The translations under genes were made by a program, and so were the position numbers. The notes beneath the pieces were generated by a model that saw only the letters and a program-made list of their open reading frames with translations, made no database searches and had not been told where the DNA came from. Positions 35,071 through 45,440 of a stretch of 64,000 nucleotides of DNA are shown in pieces. Position 1 is the stretch's first letter; each line of letters starts with the position of its first letter. This DNA is from Gnetum montanum (taxonomy: Eukaryota; Streptophyta; Gnetopsida; Gnetales; Gnetaceae). The stretch covers positions 1,108,301 through 1,172,300 of the forward strand of contig MNCI01025089.1 of assembly GCA_015680685.1 (NCBI GenBank). Direction: 5' to 3'.

Positions 35071-36820
35071 CTTGTCATTATTGATTCAATAGAAATATTT
35101 TATATATTTTTTTAAAGTATAGTATATTATTTGTTATTGGTTTTGTTGGAGACAAAGTAAAAAACTAAAAAATTTATAGTTTATTTTCTAATCTAACTTT
35201 GAGATTAAAATGAGCCAAACTAGCCAAATTCATAAGAGAAATCAATTAATATAATTTTTCTTTTACTAATTTTATAGATTTACAATTAATTTTTACAAAA
35301 ATTTATTCCAATTTTTCTAATCTTATCTCTAAAAATTATTGAAGATTTTCCTTTAAATCAAATTTTCCAATCAATGCTTTTTTAAGCTTATTGTAGATGT
35401 CTCCATTTTGGACACAATTTTCCTTATCAAATTATATGCTTTTTCCACTTTTCTTCCAACAAATACAAGACTAGCAATCACTTCCATTCCTTCTTGGATC
35501 CTAATATATTACATACATGTGTGGGTTTTGCAATATTGAGAGATTTGTTTAATCTAAAAATCATGTTATTTCAATAATTCTTACCTTAGTTGAACACCTA
35601 GAATATCTTATGTCCTAATAAATGCATATTTCAAATTTATTTAACAATGAGGTAGCAGTTTAGGATAATAGTCTTGGCTTGATAACACTAAGAACTTGTG
35701 AACATTATAAGTTTAAAAAATAATTAAGAAAAATCTTTTACTTCCATCTATGCATTGTTTCCAATCAAGTTGAAGGATAAGAAACTTTGATGAGGATGAT
35801 CATGGATGAGCATATATAGATCTACAATGAAATTCATTTATTAAATTAATTATGTAAATCATGAATGAGCAAGAATAGATCTACAATGAAATTCATGCTT
35901 TAAGTTGATGAACTATTGTCCTTTCTATTGTATTTAATTACTTGTTATGCCTTATGAATCTATGCAAGCCATGACTACATAGGTACCTCTTAACTAGGAA
36001 ATCACAAATCCCACGCTTTTTATTTCATTGAGTACATATCCAACTACAATTTAGAGATATCTTTCAAACTAACTGATATATTTTGAATGGAAAATTTAAA
36101 AAAGGGTAACTAGCATTTATTATGTGTACTTATAATATGATATATAAAATTGTATTGAATAAATAATAAATGCAATTCACAATATGAATGTGAGCAGTGA
36201 GCCCTTTTTTCTCTTTACATTTTGAAGATATCTTTTTTCTTTTTCCTTTGAATTCCATTATTCCTTGAGAGCATACAGAATCACCTTCAAATAAATAGTC
36301 AATAAAATTCAACATTAGTTTTCTAATAGCAGCAATATGTTGAGAAGAAGGTAAGGAAGCATACACTAATATTTTGTAGCCTACTGAAGCTATGTTGCAG
36401 TTTTAAAAAAAAAACATCATTAACAAATTATATAGCAATTCCTAGGATGATGTAGCACACCTAAAAATTTACACTACAAGCATATAGGCATATTGAAATT
36501 GCATAAAACCACTATCAGTGATCAAATATTAAAATAACAATCATCTTACCATTGAAATAGATGTGTTAACAATAATCAAATACAACATAGGAAGATAACT
36601 TTAGAGATATTAACAAATTAATTTCTTCAATGCTTACACCCAAATATAAATTAGACCCTTTTCCATGTAAGAAAAGAACATGATGCCATCATTCTAAATG
36701 ATGCATCTACTTCGAAAAGACAATTATTTCAAACTCCTTACAACTGACTACTTCGAAAAAAATGCAAATTCTTTGGCATGTTCACTTCCAAATTATATCT
36801 CAAGCCCCAAAATTCAAGAT
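35071..36820. other. Unassigned AT-rich DNA
   Basis: No domain is recognisable on either strand. A minus-strand open frame at 36130-36366 is lysine-rich low-complexity sequence. Two neighbouring near-copies of 'catgaatgagcaagaatagatctacaatgaaattca' type text occur near 35795-35835 and 35858-35895 as a small direct repeat. Confidence 0.4.
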
Positions 36821-36822
36821 GA

Positions 36823-37211
36823 ATGCTAACCAGTTGTTTTTCTTATTGCAACTATGCAGTCATATCGGAGATCCAAATAATCACCATCATCAAGCCTCGC
36901 TTCAGAAGAAAGTCTCCTAATTTAGCCACAATTTTCTACACCATTTGGCCTTTTTCATCTTTCTTCCACCTTTGTTCTCATTCGACAATCCACATCCTGG
37001 AAAAGATACACACATTTCAACGAATGGTTGATCTCTGGAATGCATTTCCACACCCTGTGGAATGCTAAGTTTAACATATTTCCGATATATAATAGTCTCA
37101 GTCAACACGGTTTCTCTTCCTCCTTTCCTCAATCTATATGTCTTGAAGCAACTTATGTACTAAATTTTGTTTTCTATTAATAAAATTCTCTTTTTGGGGT
37201 CCAACAACCCC
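36823..37211 (+). mobile_element. 3' tail of a LINE-like dispersed element
   Basis: The end 'ttctattaataaaattctc...ggggtccaacaacccc' at 37170-37211 matches the end at 40210-40250 ('aatatcaatagaatttc...ggggtccaacacccc'). Both finish in a GGGGT-loop-ACCCC hairpin. Upstream, the plus frame 36823-37068 ends with 'RMVDLWNAFPHPVE', reminiscent of the R-V-x-x-W-N-x-L-P segment near the end of some LINE polyproteins. No target duplication was found. Confidence 0.4.
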
Positions 37212-37422
37212 TGCCTCATGCATCTAAATATTTCAATTCCTTAAAAGTATTGTTTTCAAGTCATGGTTTTTCTTCAATTAACTTACAATAACATATGTAA
37301 TGGTTTTGCAAATAGAACTCAATTCAAATGATGCTATAAAAATTAGGAGCCTACAATGTTAACATACAATTCAAAAATAGAAATAGGACCTTCTATATAG
37401 CTTTTAAGAAAACTGTATAACT

Positions 37423-37669
37423 ACAAAGTTTTATGATTTATGGTTGTGTTTACCTTATGATCCTGATAAATCTAAAAATATCACTCTATTTTAAATCAAA
37501 ATGTGAAATGGAATCACGTTCACATTCAATAAACATGACAACTTGTACAAAGTTTTATGATTTATGGTTGTGTTTACCTTGTCATCCTGATAAATCTAAA
37601 AATATCACTCCATTTTAAATCAAAATGTGAAATGGAATCACGTTCACATTCAATAAACATGACAACTTG
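37423..37669 (+). repeat. 124 bp direct tandem duplication
   Basis: Units 37423-37546 and 37547-37669 start at 'acaaagttttatgattta' and differ at about three positions, so the duplication is recent. Confidence 0.9.
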
Positions 37670-38040
37670 CATAAACACTATATTTCCATTTTTAGGTTGA
37701 TACACATTTCTACTTCTTTGCCAAGATAAAACATAAACACTATTTTCGGAAAATAACACACCTACAATATATATCAAAAATTTCCAAAATGCTAAATTCA
37801 ACTCTAGATATGAATTTCAGCCAGAGAAAATATAATTAACCAGGACCAGGGATGCCAAAACATAAAAGGTTGAATACTGTCAATTCTCACAAGCATCGGC
37901 TAGAATATGCAATATGTAGTACGACAAACACCGTGGTGCTTAGCAGCGGCTGCAAAAGAAATCAAACTATCGTGATTTCTGAAACAATTATACATTCATG
38001 TAAAAACATGCTTTTAAATGATCTTGAACTAACAGAGTAA

Positions 38041-38290
38041 TCAAAAATAACAACAGCCCAAAACGTTGCCGTAAATAAGAGCATTGACATCATGCTTGAC
38101 ATCATGCAACAGGAGGGGTCCTTCAGTGCAGTATTGGCAAGAAAACAAAGCAAACGTCGAGTTCCAGCTGAATTTTCTAGATAGCTGGGGGTGCTTCCTG
38201 TATCCGATGCCGCTGCCAAGCAAAGGTAACGAACAGGAGGAATGGCACCCAAATTTTAAGGATACGGTATGCAAATATGGCTTTTAGCCT
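38041..38290 (+). other. GC-richer, coding-like segment, unidentified
   Basis: This stretch stands out from its AT-rich surroundings. One frame reads 'SIDIMLDIMQQEGSFSAVLARK', another is open over 38084-38287, and the minus strand is also open, so the coding strand is not clear. It contains a short direct repeat ('gacatcatgcttgacatcatg', 38087-38107). I do not recognise a family. It may be an exon or a degraded gene piece near the DUF247 copies. Confidence 0.3.
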
Positions 38291-38324
38291 CATGGGTATG
38301 CATGTACATTATGGTATGGTCGGG

Positions 38325-38340
38325 GCATGCATGCATGCAT
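38325..38340. promoter_or_regulatory. Overlapping RY (CATGCATG) motifs
   Basis: GCATGCATGCATGCAT holds several overlapping CATGCATG words. RY elements are bound by B3-domain factors of the ABI3/FUS3 group in seed plants (established knowledge). About 800 bp upstream of the deleted DUF247 copy; function here is only a guess, and a simple repeat would look the same. Confidence 0.35.
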
Positions 38341-38837
38341 CTCAAATACAATGGGGTATTCACTACCTAATGAGGCCAGAGATAACCTTTGCCTGTGCAG
38401 AGCCCATGACACTAGGAACATGATTGTCAGAACTAAGAAGCATGAATATGCTCTAAAGCCTAAATACAAAGTTCAGACATGTATGAACATTAGGCCATGC
38501 TTTAACTGACGGTATCTTTCTAGGTTGCTTTTCCATCTATCAAGGCCCTGGGAATTAACTATACATTGTCAGTTGCCAGTGATATCTTACAGAATTAATT
38601 AAATAGATTTTTCTACGTTAATATTGTTTGAGTGCATACTAATCCCAGCAAATGTTTATAGAACGCAGATCTTGAAAGTGTTTTAATAGAAAATTTCAGT
38701 AATTCGGACAATAGTATAAATATTAAATTCATTTTAAAATCGATGTAATAACGGTATAGATCCATAGCTGCATCATGGTAAAAATGATTGATGTGAATGA
38801 AAGGTGATTTTCACTGCCACGCTAGTTGGCAAGACGT

Positions 38838-38891
38838 ACATGAAAAGATAGTGGATAGCAGAGAACATGAAAAGATAGTGGATAGCAGAGA
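38838..38891 (+). repeat. 27 bp tandem duplication upstream of the DUF247 fragment
   Basis: Two exact units of 'acatgaaaagatagtggata' plus 7 more bases, followed by 'atctctgaaaaatcagagg'. The latter also occurs upstream of the main DUF247 locus at 41132, there followed by its own 21 bp duplication. Confidence 0.85.
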
Positions 38892-39139
38892 ATCTCTGAA
38901 AAATCAGAGGTCCGTTTATTATAGTAAGCCTTTTAAAATGTTGTGAAGGGAGCAGAGGCAGAGGCAGTGAATAATGAATAAGAACTTTCAAGCTATGATT
39001 ATTAATTAAATATTAAACTAAACAAAACTAGAAAATTCTTCATTTCTTAGTCCGGCAAGGAAGCTAGTAAAAAATCAGTTTAAACCGTGGGCTACTTACA
39101 GAATCGATTTCAACAACGCTGTGTAGGATTTCCAGAACC

Positions 39140-39340
39140 ATGGCTCAGGAAGACAGATTGATATTATAAAATAGGTACATGGTTTTCATGAACAACCTCA
39201 TCAGAACTGATACCCATGCAGATCTTCTGATCAAAGCGAGATGGACTTGAAAATGAAAAGCGTGTTGTGTTATGAATCTTTTCCGCAGCCTTGGCATGTC
39301 CAAACAGAGGATGGTTCACATGGTTTGGCTGGCTGCCTAG
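39140..39340 (+). pseudogene. DUF247 paralogue with large internal deletion
   Basis: Upstream sequence 39071-39139 parallels 41265-41338 of the main locus: 'tttaaac', 'gtgg', 'cagaatc', 'tttc', 'ccatggc'. The ATG at 39140 corresponds to that at 41339. After 'MAQED' the frame passes a stop and then matches only the C-terminal third of DUF247: 'FMNNLIRTDTHADLLIK', then 'NLFRSLGMSKQ', which parallels 'LMKHLIHTGADVALLIK' and 'KLFRSICMFRQ'. About 1.25 kb of coding sequence is missing, and the end with the membrane helix is not present. The nucleotide match ('cttctgatcaa', 'cttgaaaatga', 'cttttccgcagc') is strong enough to call common origin. Confidence 0.7.
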
Positions 39341-39471
39341 CCCTGTAACCCATATCATGGTCAGGATTTCAACATCAGCTTTCCGTTAAACTTGGATCTC
39401 ATAAACTCGGGGCTTTTCACAATGTTCTGTGGCGATCATTGGCGCATTATGGTTTGGAAGCCAAGGTCCGA

Positions 39472-39580
39472 AGGCTTTGCTCCAACAACCCGTTGTTTTG
39501 TCCGATCTTATGAGGGAACATTCAAGGCTTTGCTCCAGCAACCTCATTGTTTCTTGCAATGTTATAAGGGAAACAAGACT
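39472..39580 (+). repeat. ~54 bp diverged tandem repeat
   Basis: 'aaggctttgctccaacaacc' near 39472 recurs as 'aaggctttgctccagcaacc' near 39526, each followed by related 'gttttgtc'/'gtttcttg' and 'taagggaa'/'gagggaa' text. The open frame over it (39392-39760) has no recognised domain. Confidence 0.6.
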
Positions 39581-39634
39581 AAGCTTCTCTCAAGACGTTT
39601 TGGATTTATTGGAGTTTGCTTAGACCTTTTCTCT

Positions 39635-40267
39635 CCACAATTATGCTCATCTTTGTCCATGTGTTTTGGCATTGTCGCTCAGCATGTGTGGGAATGGGCT
39701 TCCATACAAGCTATCTCAAGAGGATGCCATATTCTGCTTTTTAAACATTACTTCTGCTAATCTCAAGTTTCTATGGAAAGTTATTAGGCTACTATTTTAT
39801 ATTATATTTAGAAGCCAACATGCAATGTTATATTTTAAAGGATAGATTATTTTCAACTCACATCTCAAGCATTAAGTTTAATTTGGATAAACATCAATTG
39901 GTTCATCTCTTGCAGCGTGGGAAAGACGTGTGCATTCTAATAACACTCGTAATCTTTGAAAGGAAGCTTTCCCTTTTTCTGTTGTGAGGAGTCACCATTG
40001 GAACTCTCTTTATCCTTAATTGAGAGCCTTTTTCCCTATCTAATTCTATGTCATTTTATCTTGTAACGAGTCAGCATGGGTGGATTTTTGGTGGTGCCCC
40101 AATTCGGTTTCCTCCTTTAATACTCGTTAATTTATAAGGCTGTTCCTAAGTTTCATGCATAGTGCTCTCAGCTTCCCTTCCCTTAACCCTATGACTTGCT
40201 CAGATACAGTGTTAATATCAATAGAATTTCTTTTCGGGGTCCAACACCCCACAATTATGCTTATCTT
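39635..40267 (+). mobile_element. Short LINE-like insertion with 19 bp flanking repeat
   Basis: The 19 bases at 39635-39653 (ccacaattatgctcatctt) recur at 40249-40267 with one difference, flanking about 595 bp. The insert ends with the GGGGT-ccaac-ACCCC hairpin also seen at 37196-37211. A long target duplication fits a non-LTR retrotransposon or a related non-autonomous element, although there is no poly-A. No domain is recognised inside. Confidence 0.5.
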
Positions 40268-40510
40268 GCTGCAAATACAAAACCTAGTAAAGCATAATCC
40301 ACATTTTTAAAAAACTTATTCCTGTACATGATAGGAATATCATGAAGATTATGAAAGTGAACGTTTTCAATAAAAGGGATAAGTCGAGAACAAATGACCG
40401 CAAAATGTGGACAGCTTTTGTAAGCCTCCTTAGGGGTATGATAAATGCGAGGAATCCAATGTATACCTTGGCCGTGCTGCCCCGCGGAAAACTATAAACC
40501 TACGACGGTT

Positions 40511-40650
40511 CATGGGTCATTTTATGTGACCTATCCATTACCATTCCATGGGTCATTTCATGTGACCTATCCATTACCATTCCATGACCATCTTGATCAT
40601 GGTTCATGGGTCATTTCATTTAACCTATCCATGTACATTCCATGATTATT
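40511..40650 (+). repeat. 36 bp tandem repeat of 'catgggtcatttcatgtgac'
   Basis: Units start at 40511 and 40547, nearly identical, followed by a diverged third unit after 'catgaccatcttgatcatgg'. The repeat contains many ATG and CAT words and crosses a short open frame at 40445-40645 that I do not consider a gene. Confidence 0.8.
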
Positions 40651-41159
40651 TTGACCATGCTTATATGTATTCCTAGGTCCCACCCTGACTTCGTTCGGTC
40701 ACAGGGGTTTAGGATTAAAGCTTAAATGGGATAAACAAATATGTATCCTATAGCTAGTAGTTTAGTGATAGGATTGTATGTGTACAAAGTTGAAATTAGA
40801 GGATCAATTCGTATCCAATTCTTTAAGTGTGAGCAATTTTATTAATTCTTTTAAATTACAGTTGCAATTTTTACCCATTTTTAAAAGGCTTTTTAATCTC
40901 AATTTTCTGAGCCTCTGCAGATTCTTACATATTTTATTAAAACACATCTACTGAAGATTTTCTCAGCTGACGTAGATATCATTTTCTTAAAAGAAATCAT
41001 TTAGATATTAATTTTTTATCTTTATATTTATTTATTTCTATAATTACGGTTTCTCAACCAGTGATTAGTGTGAACGTGCAAGTAGCATGACGTGGCAAGT
41101 TTTGGGCGAGAGGATAACCGGCTCCCGCAGCATAGGATCTCTGAAAAATCAAAGGAGCA
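40651..41159 (+). other. Upstream region of the DUF247 locus
   Basis: Mostly AT-rich. A weak TATA-like stretch (tttatatttattta) lies at 41021-41035. 41075-41160 shares blocks ('tggcaag', 'tctctgaaaaatca') with 38815-38920 upstream of the deleted paralogue, so it probably belongs to the duplicated promoter or leader. Confidence 0.4.
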
Positions 41160-41201
41160 TTGTTTATTAAGCGTGTTCGCTTGTTTATTAAGCGTGTTCG
41201 C
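41160..41201 (+). repeat. Exact 21 bp tandem duplication upstream of DUF247
   Basis: Two identical copies of ttgtttattaagcgtgttcg plus one C (41160-41180 and 41181-41201), 138 bp before the presumed ATG. It is at the place where the paralogue carries its 27 bp duplication. Confidence 0.9.
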
Positions 41202-42016
41202 TTGCGACAGCTGCAGCGCAAAACGAATGCAGTCCATAATGGCGAGCGGCATGATCAAAAAGATTTCAATTTAAACTCTGTGGCAGAATCAGGTCAACCA
41301 TTCTGCATGTGTGTTTCAAACGATCCCAAGTGACGCCCATGGCCACGGAGGTTAAAGTGACTGACATGGTTGAAGAAATGCACCGCACTGCACAAAGAGG
41401 AGCGTCGCCCCTGCATTGTGAGAGTGCCCGAGTTTCTGAAAAGGCTGAACCAAGGCTCTTATGTTCCCCACCTGGTTGGGTTGGGTCCATATCATCACCA
41501 CCACATCAACAACGACCCCAACTTCAATCTCATATCTCACACACGCAAGGCCCGTGAAAATGCGTTAAGCCGAGACCCGCCGCATCTCCCACGACTCGAG
41601 GGCTTCCGTTCCTTTGTGAGTTCTCATGAAGAGGAAATTAAAGCATACTACTCTCACGAGGTTTCATTTTGATGCAGATGTCTTCATTTTGGACGCTATT
41701 TTTATCATCGAGTTAACCATTGCTACCATTGAAGACCGGGTCAGCGATCGCTTCCATCCCCTTTTATTATAGATAATAACATGTTGAGCACATCCGTGGC
41801 TTTCATAGCATGGACAGATTTACTTAAACTGGAAAATCAGATTCCGTTATTTCTCCTACAATACTTGAGCAACGGGATAGACCTATCTCCCGCTTTGTTC
41901 ATCTCTGGAATTTTCTTTCCAGTTAAGACCGACTTCAAGCTCAAAGTGATGAATGAGGTTCCTCCGCCAAGACACTTGTTAGAATTTGTGTATTGCTGCG
42001 TAGTGAAATCCATGCG

Positions 42017-42190
42017 GTAAGTCCAACTCTGATTCACTGCACTTTACTTTTATTATTTTATTTTATTCAGTTTTGATTCCCCTGCAACTTACTTGCGGAT
42101 ATGTTTTACATTGATTTTAAATTTAAACATAAGAAACAAAAGAAAAAGGTTAGCTGCCATTTTCTTTGGCTAAATGTCTTGTATACCAAG
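42017..42190 (+). other. Candidate intron of the DUF247 locus
   Basis: After 'VVKSMR' the sequence reads CG|GTAAGT, a strong donor. The stretch is AT-rich with stops in all frames. Of the nearby AG acceptors, ccaag|ttt at 42190 restores the frame that continues into the Ser/Glu-rich segment. Length 174 bp. Confidence 0.5.
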
Positions 42191-42389
42191 TTTAGGACAT
42201 AACTGTGCAACGAATAATGAGGGAATGCAATATACGTCTTGTGGCAAATGCAGTAGTAGTAGTGAAGAAGTGAGCAGCAGTGAATCCGGCAACGGTCATG
42301 GTATGGGAGATCCTGGGAAGAAGAAGAGCAGCATCTGGACCACCTGCATCTCGAAATTGTGTCTTCCAAAACGCAAAGAGAAAGCCGGT

Positions 42390-42411
42390 GAAAGCGAAAG
42401 CGAAAGCGAAA
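42390..42411 (+). repeat. (GAAAGC)n microsatellite coding Ser-Glu
   Basis: Three to four GAAAGC units give SESESE in the variable region of the DUF247 protein, a spot prone to slippage. Confidence 0.8.
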
Positions 42412-42959
42412 CAAGCGAGGACTGGGCAATTCCAGCAGCAACAGAGCTGCACAATGTAGGAATCGTTTTCCATGAATCACAGGAGCAGAACAGACTCTGC
42501 TTCAAAAAAGGGCGCCTGAGGTTAAGGGGTCACCTCTATCTTCCAAAGTTTCTCGGAGGTGCTGTTTAGAAACGTGATGGCATTTGAGGAATTTTGTGTA
42601 AAACCCAGCTCTTCTTCAATAACTACGTGAGGCTTATGAAGCATCTCATCCACACTGGGGCGGACGTAGCTCTTCTGATCAAGCATGGTGTTATAACAAA
42701 TGGTCTTGAAAATGAGCAGAGCGTTGCAAAGCTTTTCCGCAGCATCTGCATGTTTAGACAGGTGCATGATGTGCCAGAGATCCGTGAGCATATTGTGAAT
42801 AATCTAAGGGATTATTACCAGAACTCTATCAGAGTGACGCTTCACGAGTTGATTCAAGCTCGCTTCTCAAAGCCATGGCAAATCTTGGGAAGAATTGCTG
42901 CACTCATCTTACTTGTCTGTACCGTTATTCAGACCGTTTATTCTGCGAAGTCTTGCTGA

Positions 42960-43560
42960 ATCCATCAGCTATTAGCACTACTCAAAATGTAGAAGTGTGT
43001 GTTTGTATTACTGTTAAGTATTTAAATATTTACCGTTTCATGTATTTTCGATGCTTCGAACATTGATTTGTGTAATTTTTTGCGAGAGTTATCATTGTAC
43101 TGTGGTAGGAAATCTGAAACTGGTACATAGCATTTTCAAATATGTCGGATTCGGAATAGATTTAGACTGCTTGTAATTTGAACAATGAATATGAAATCGA
43201 GACCTAAATAGAGGTTTTATTATATCAGTAGGACCCAAAGATAAACGATTTATTATGTGGACAATTTATTTGTATCTACATAAACTAAATATTAACTCAA
43301 TAACGTGGCTCATCAACCTAAGAAAACATCATATAAATCTTTTGCTTCAATATTATATTTTTGTGCGACCTGTTCAGCATAAAGGCAACTTAAAAAAAAT
43401 ATTCACTTAGCAAAAACATATTTACTTAATCTCAAGATTTTTAGGAATTTGCACCATTTTCCCCTTTCTATTTAAGATGATGTGAACTCAAACAAAGTTT
43501 GCTAATAAAAATGCTATGGGAATGGGAATACAGGTGACAAGTAGTGAACTTGTATGTTTA
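42960..43560. other. 3' flank of DUF247, nothing recognised
   Basis: AT-rich. 'aatgaatatgaaat' type words near 43185 could serve polyadenylation, but no signal is clear. Confidence 0.35.
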
Positions 43561-45440
43561 GATAATTAACTCTGATTCATTCCAAATAAAAATTTTTCTT
43601 ACATTTTGCATTTAACTATAACTTTGTAAGAATCCGACATTGAACTAACTTACCAATATGCTTTGAAGTTTGGATTACTTTGTATCTCTTCTGACAAGAT
43701 ATCTCAAGCCTTCAATGATTGTATCCCTTGAAAATACCATTTGTGCTCTTTTGTGCCTTCAAGAATTACTTTAGAAAATTTGATTAGGTTTATTTTTACT
43801 AATTTGAGTATAAATAGAAAACTTGTAAATAGCCTAGATCAAGTAGATTATACTCTAATAAAAGCATGAAATAGGGTGTTTGTACTTTTACATTTAATTC
43901 ATCAAGTAAAAATATCTTTTGTACTCAATAGTCATCCAATTTTTTCCACTAAGACCTAGTTTATTCCCCAAACTATGCACCCATATAACACAATAGGATA
44001 AATAACTATGAACGATTTATTTTCTAATCTTTCAAGCCCAAAATCTTAATGTCTTACCTTTATTTTTAATTATATAAATAACAATTATTACCCTTACAAT
44101 TCTTTTCTTAGTACATTTATTTAATCTTTAATTATTCCTATACTGAAGACCCAAATATTTAAAAGAGTCCACAATTTGTCCATTCTAATCACCAAATTTG
44201 AAATTATACTATATGTTTCTTATGCCTCATATCGTCATTTTAGTTTTCTCTCCATTAACTTGAAAACTAAACAAAAATGCATAATTGTTCTAAAATTTGT
44301 AGCATATTTAACATATCTTTCTTAAAAAATTGATTTTAAAGCAACATCATTTGGATAAATAAGTAGGTTCATAGCTTGAGAACTTATGCTTCTAATATGT
44401 CTATGTTGTCCATTACATATCCTATCTTGCAACTCATTGATGAAGAGACCAACGAGAGTTAGAGATAAAAGATAAGCTTACTTCGCCCCATTTTTTTTTT
44501 CAAAATCTAAAATATTTTTTGATTCACAATCTTTGAGCTTGATGATAACTTTTTCATACAACTTTTGAGCCATTCTTATGAGTTCTGAAGGGAGACTTCT
44601 TTTATTTAGTTGTAGCCATAACTTTTTTGAACTCACTAATCCATAAACTTTTGTAAAATCTATAAAGCAAATAAATATTTTTTTGTTAGACATCTTTGCA
44701 AGTTTGATGTAATGTCTAAGATTGACAAGATGATCAATAGTACAATAGTTCTATCTAAAACCTACTTGGTAGATTACCCTAAAGCTATTTATTTTTACAC
44801 ACTTACTTATTCTTTTTTTGAGAGTAGTACCTAAAACATTAACAAAAATACTACTTATAAATATCACACTGTAATTGTTTAAATTTTTTATGTTGTCGTA
44901 TTATACAGAAGCATTGCCTTATTGATCTTCCATCATTTAGCAAGACTATCAATTGCAACAACACTTAATTTTTTTCAATTTTTTGTTTGAAGAGATCATT
45001 CTTGACCATTATAGCAATTCAACATATAAACCATTTGAATCTTTAGTTTTTCCAATGCTAGTTTGTTACTGTCATCTATAACTTCATCTAGATTAAAATG
45101 CAAAGGAGTTTGGCAAAAATTGTGATTCCAAATATATAATGTTCTTGAAAAAAGAATACTATAAAATTCACAAACATCATTAAATTGACAATTTATGTGG
45201 GTAGAAATTTTACTTTGAATAAACTCATAAAAATTCTTAGGTTCTTTTTTAATTATATGGATAAACTATTCTTGTTATACCCTAACAGAACATTTTTTTC
45301 TTAATTTCTAACAAGACACTTATACCTCTTAACCAAATGATCTATTTGTTCTCTACTAGCAATTTTTATATCATTCCTAGCTTAGATACAATCATCATCA
45401 AACCAATTCTTATAAGCTATATGTTTGTGAGCATTACTAA
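43561..45440 (-). pseudogene. LINE reverse transcriptase remnant
   Basis: Reading leftwards, 'KNWFDDDCI' near 45400 resembles the segment between endonuclease and RT. The open block 44478-44693 reads 'KKIFICFIDFTKVYGLVSSKKLW', the LINE RT motif F-I-D-F-x-K-A-[YF]-D-x-V. Then come 'LSLTLVGLFINEL' (family LSP-x-LF-x-x-[FY]-I-N-D-L) and 'IYPNDVALKS' at about 44331-44357. The catalytic Y-A-D-D box has become Tyr-Pro-Asn-Asp at 44346-44357. Tail sequence follows to about 43560. Many stops; ends unclear. It is a dead copy of a non-LTR element. Confidence 0.65.

Larger units (their letters stand above)
41339..42959 (+). pseudogene. DUF247 family gene, disrupted by frame changes
   Basis: DUF247 proteins are plant proteins of about 400-550 residues, usually with a C-terminal membrane helix; most have no known function. 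Landmarks occur in order. 'CIVRVPEFLKRLNQGSYVPHLVGLGPYHH' type text (41415-41505) is the family opening. It is followed by 'DADVFILDAIFIIE' (41671), 'DLLKLENQIPLFLL' (41829), 'PPRHLLEF' (41962), 'IPAATELHNVGIVF' (42427), 'VLFRNVMAFEEF' (42560), 'LMKHLIHTGADVALL' (42633) and the hydrophobic end 'ILGRIAALILLVCTVIQTVY' before the stop at 42957. The ATG at 41339 has a good context (ccatggcc) but is in a different frame from the opening motif. Further frame changes lie near 41665, 41768, 42545 and 42620. A GT-AG intron fits 42017-42190. A Ser/Glu/Lys-rich insert precedes the TELH block. It is a pseudogene, or a gene damaged by indel errors. Confidence 0.85.

Noticed and set aside
37196-37211. Rho-independent terminator-like hairpin
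   Set aside because: Bacterial terminators are not meaningful in this eukaryotic context; it is the end of a dispersed repeat.
38041-38274. Minus-strand frame with a cysteine/serine-rich protein
   Set aside because: The plus strand is equally open; no motif decides, so no gene was called on this strand.
39392-39760. 122-codon plus-strand frame ending in a hydrophobic stretch
   Set aside because: It crosses the boundary of the 19 bp-flanked insertion, so it cannot be one ancestral gene.
40445-40645. 66-codon frame with repeated peptide
   Set aside because: It is a read-through of the 36 bp tandem repeat.
42106-42505. Minus-strand frames opposite the DUF247 locus
   Set aside because: They are antisense shadows of the Ser/Glu-rich coding segment.
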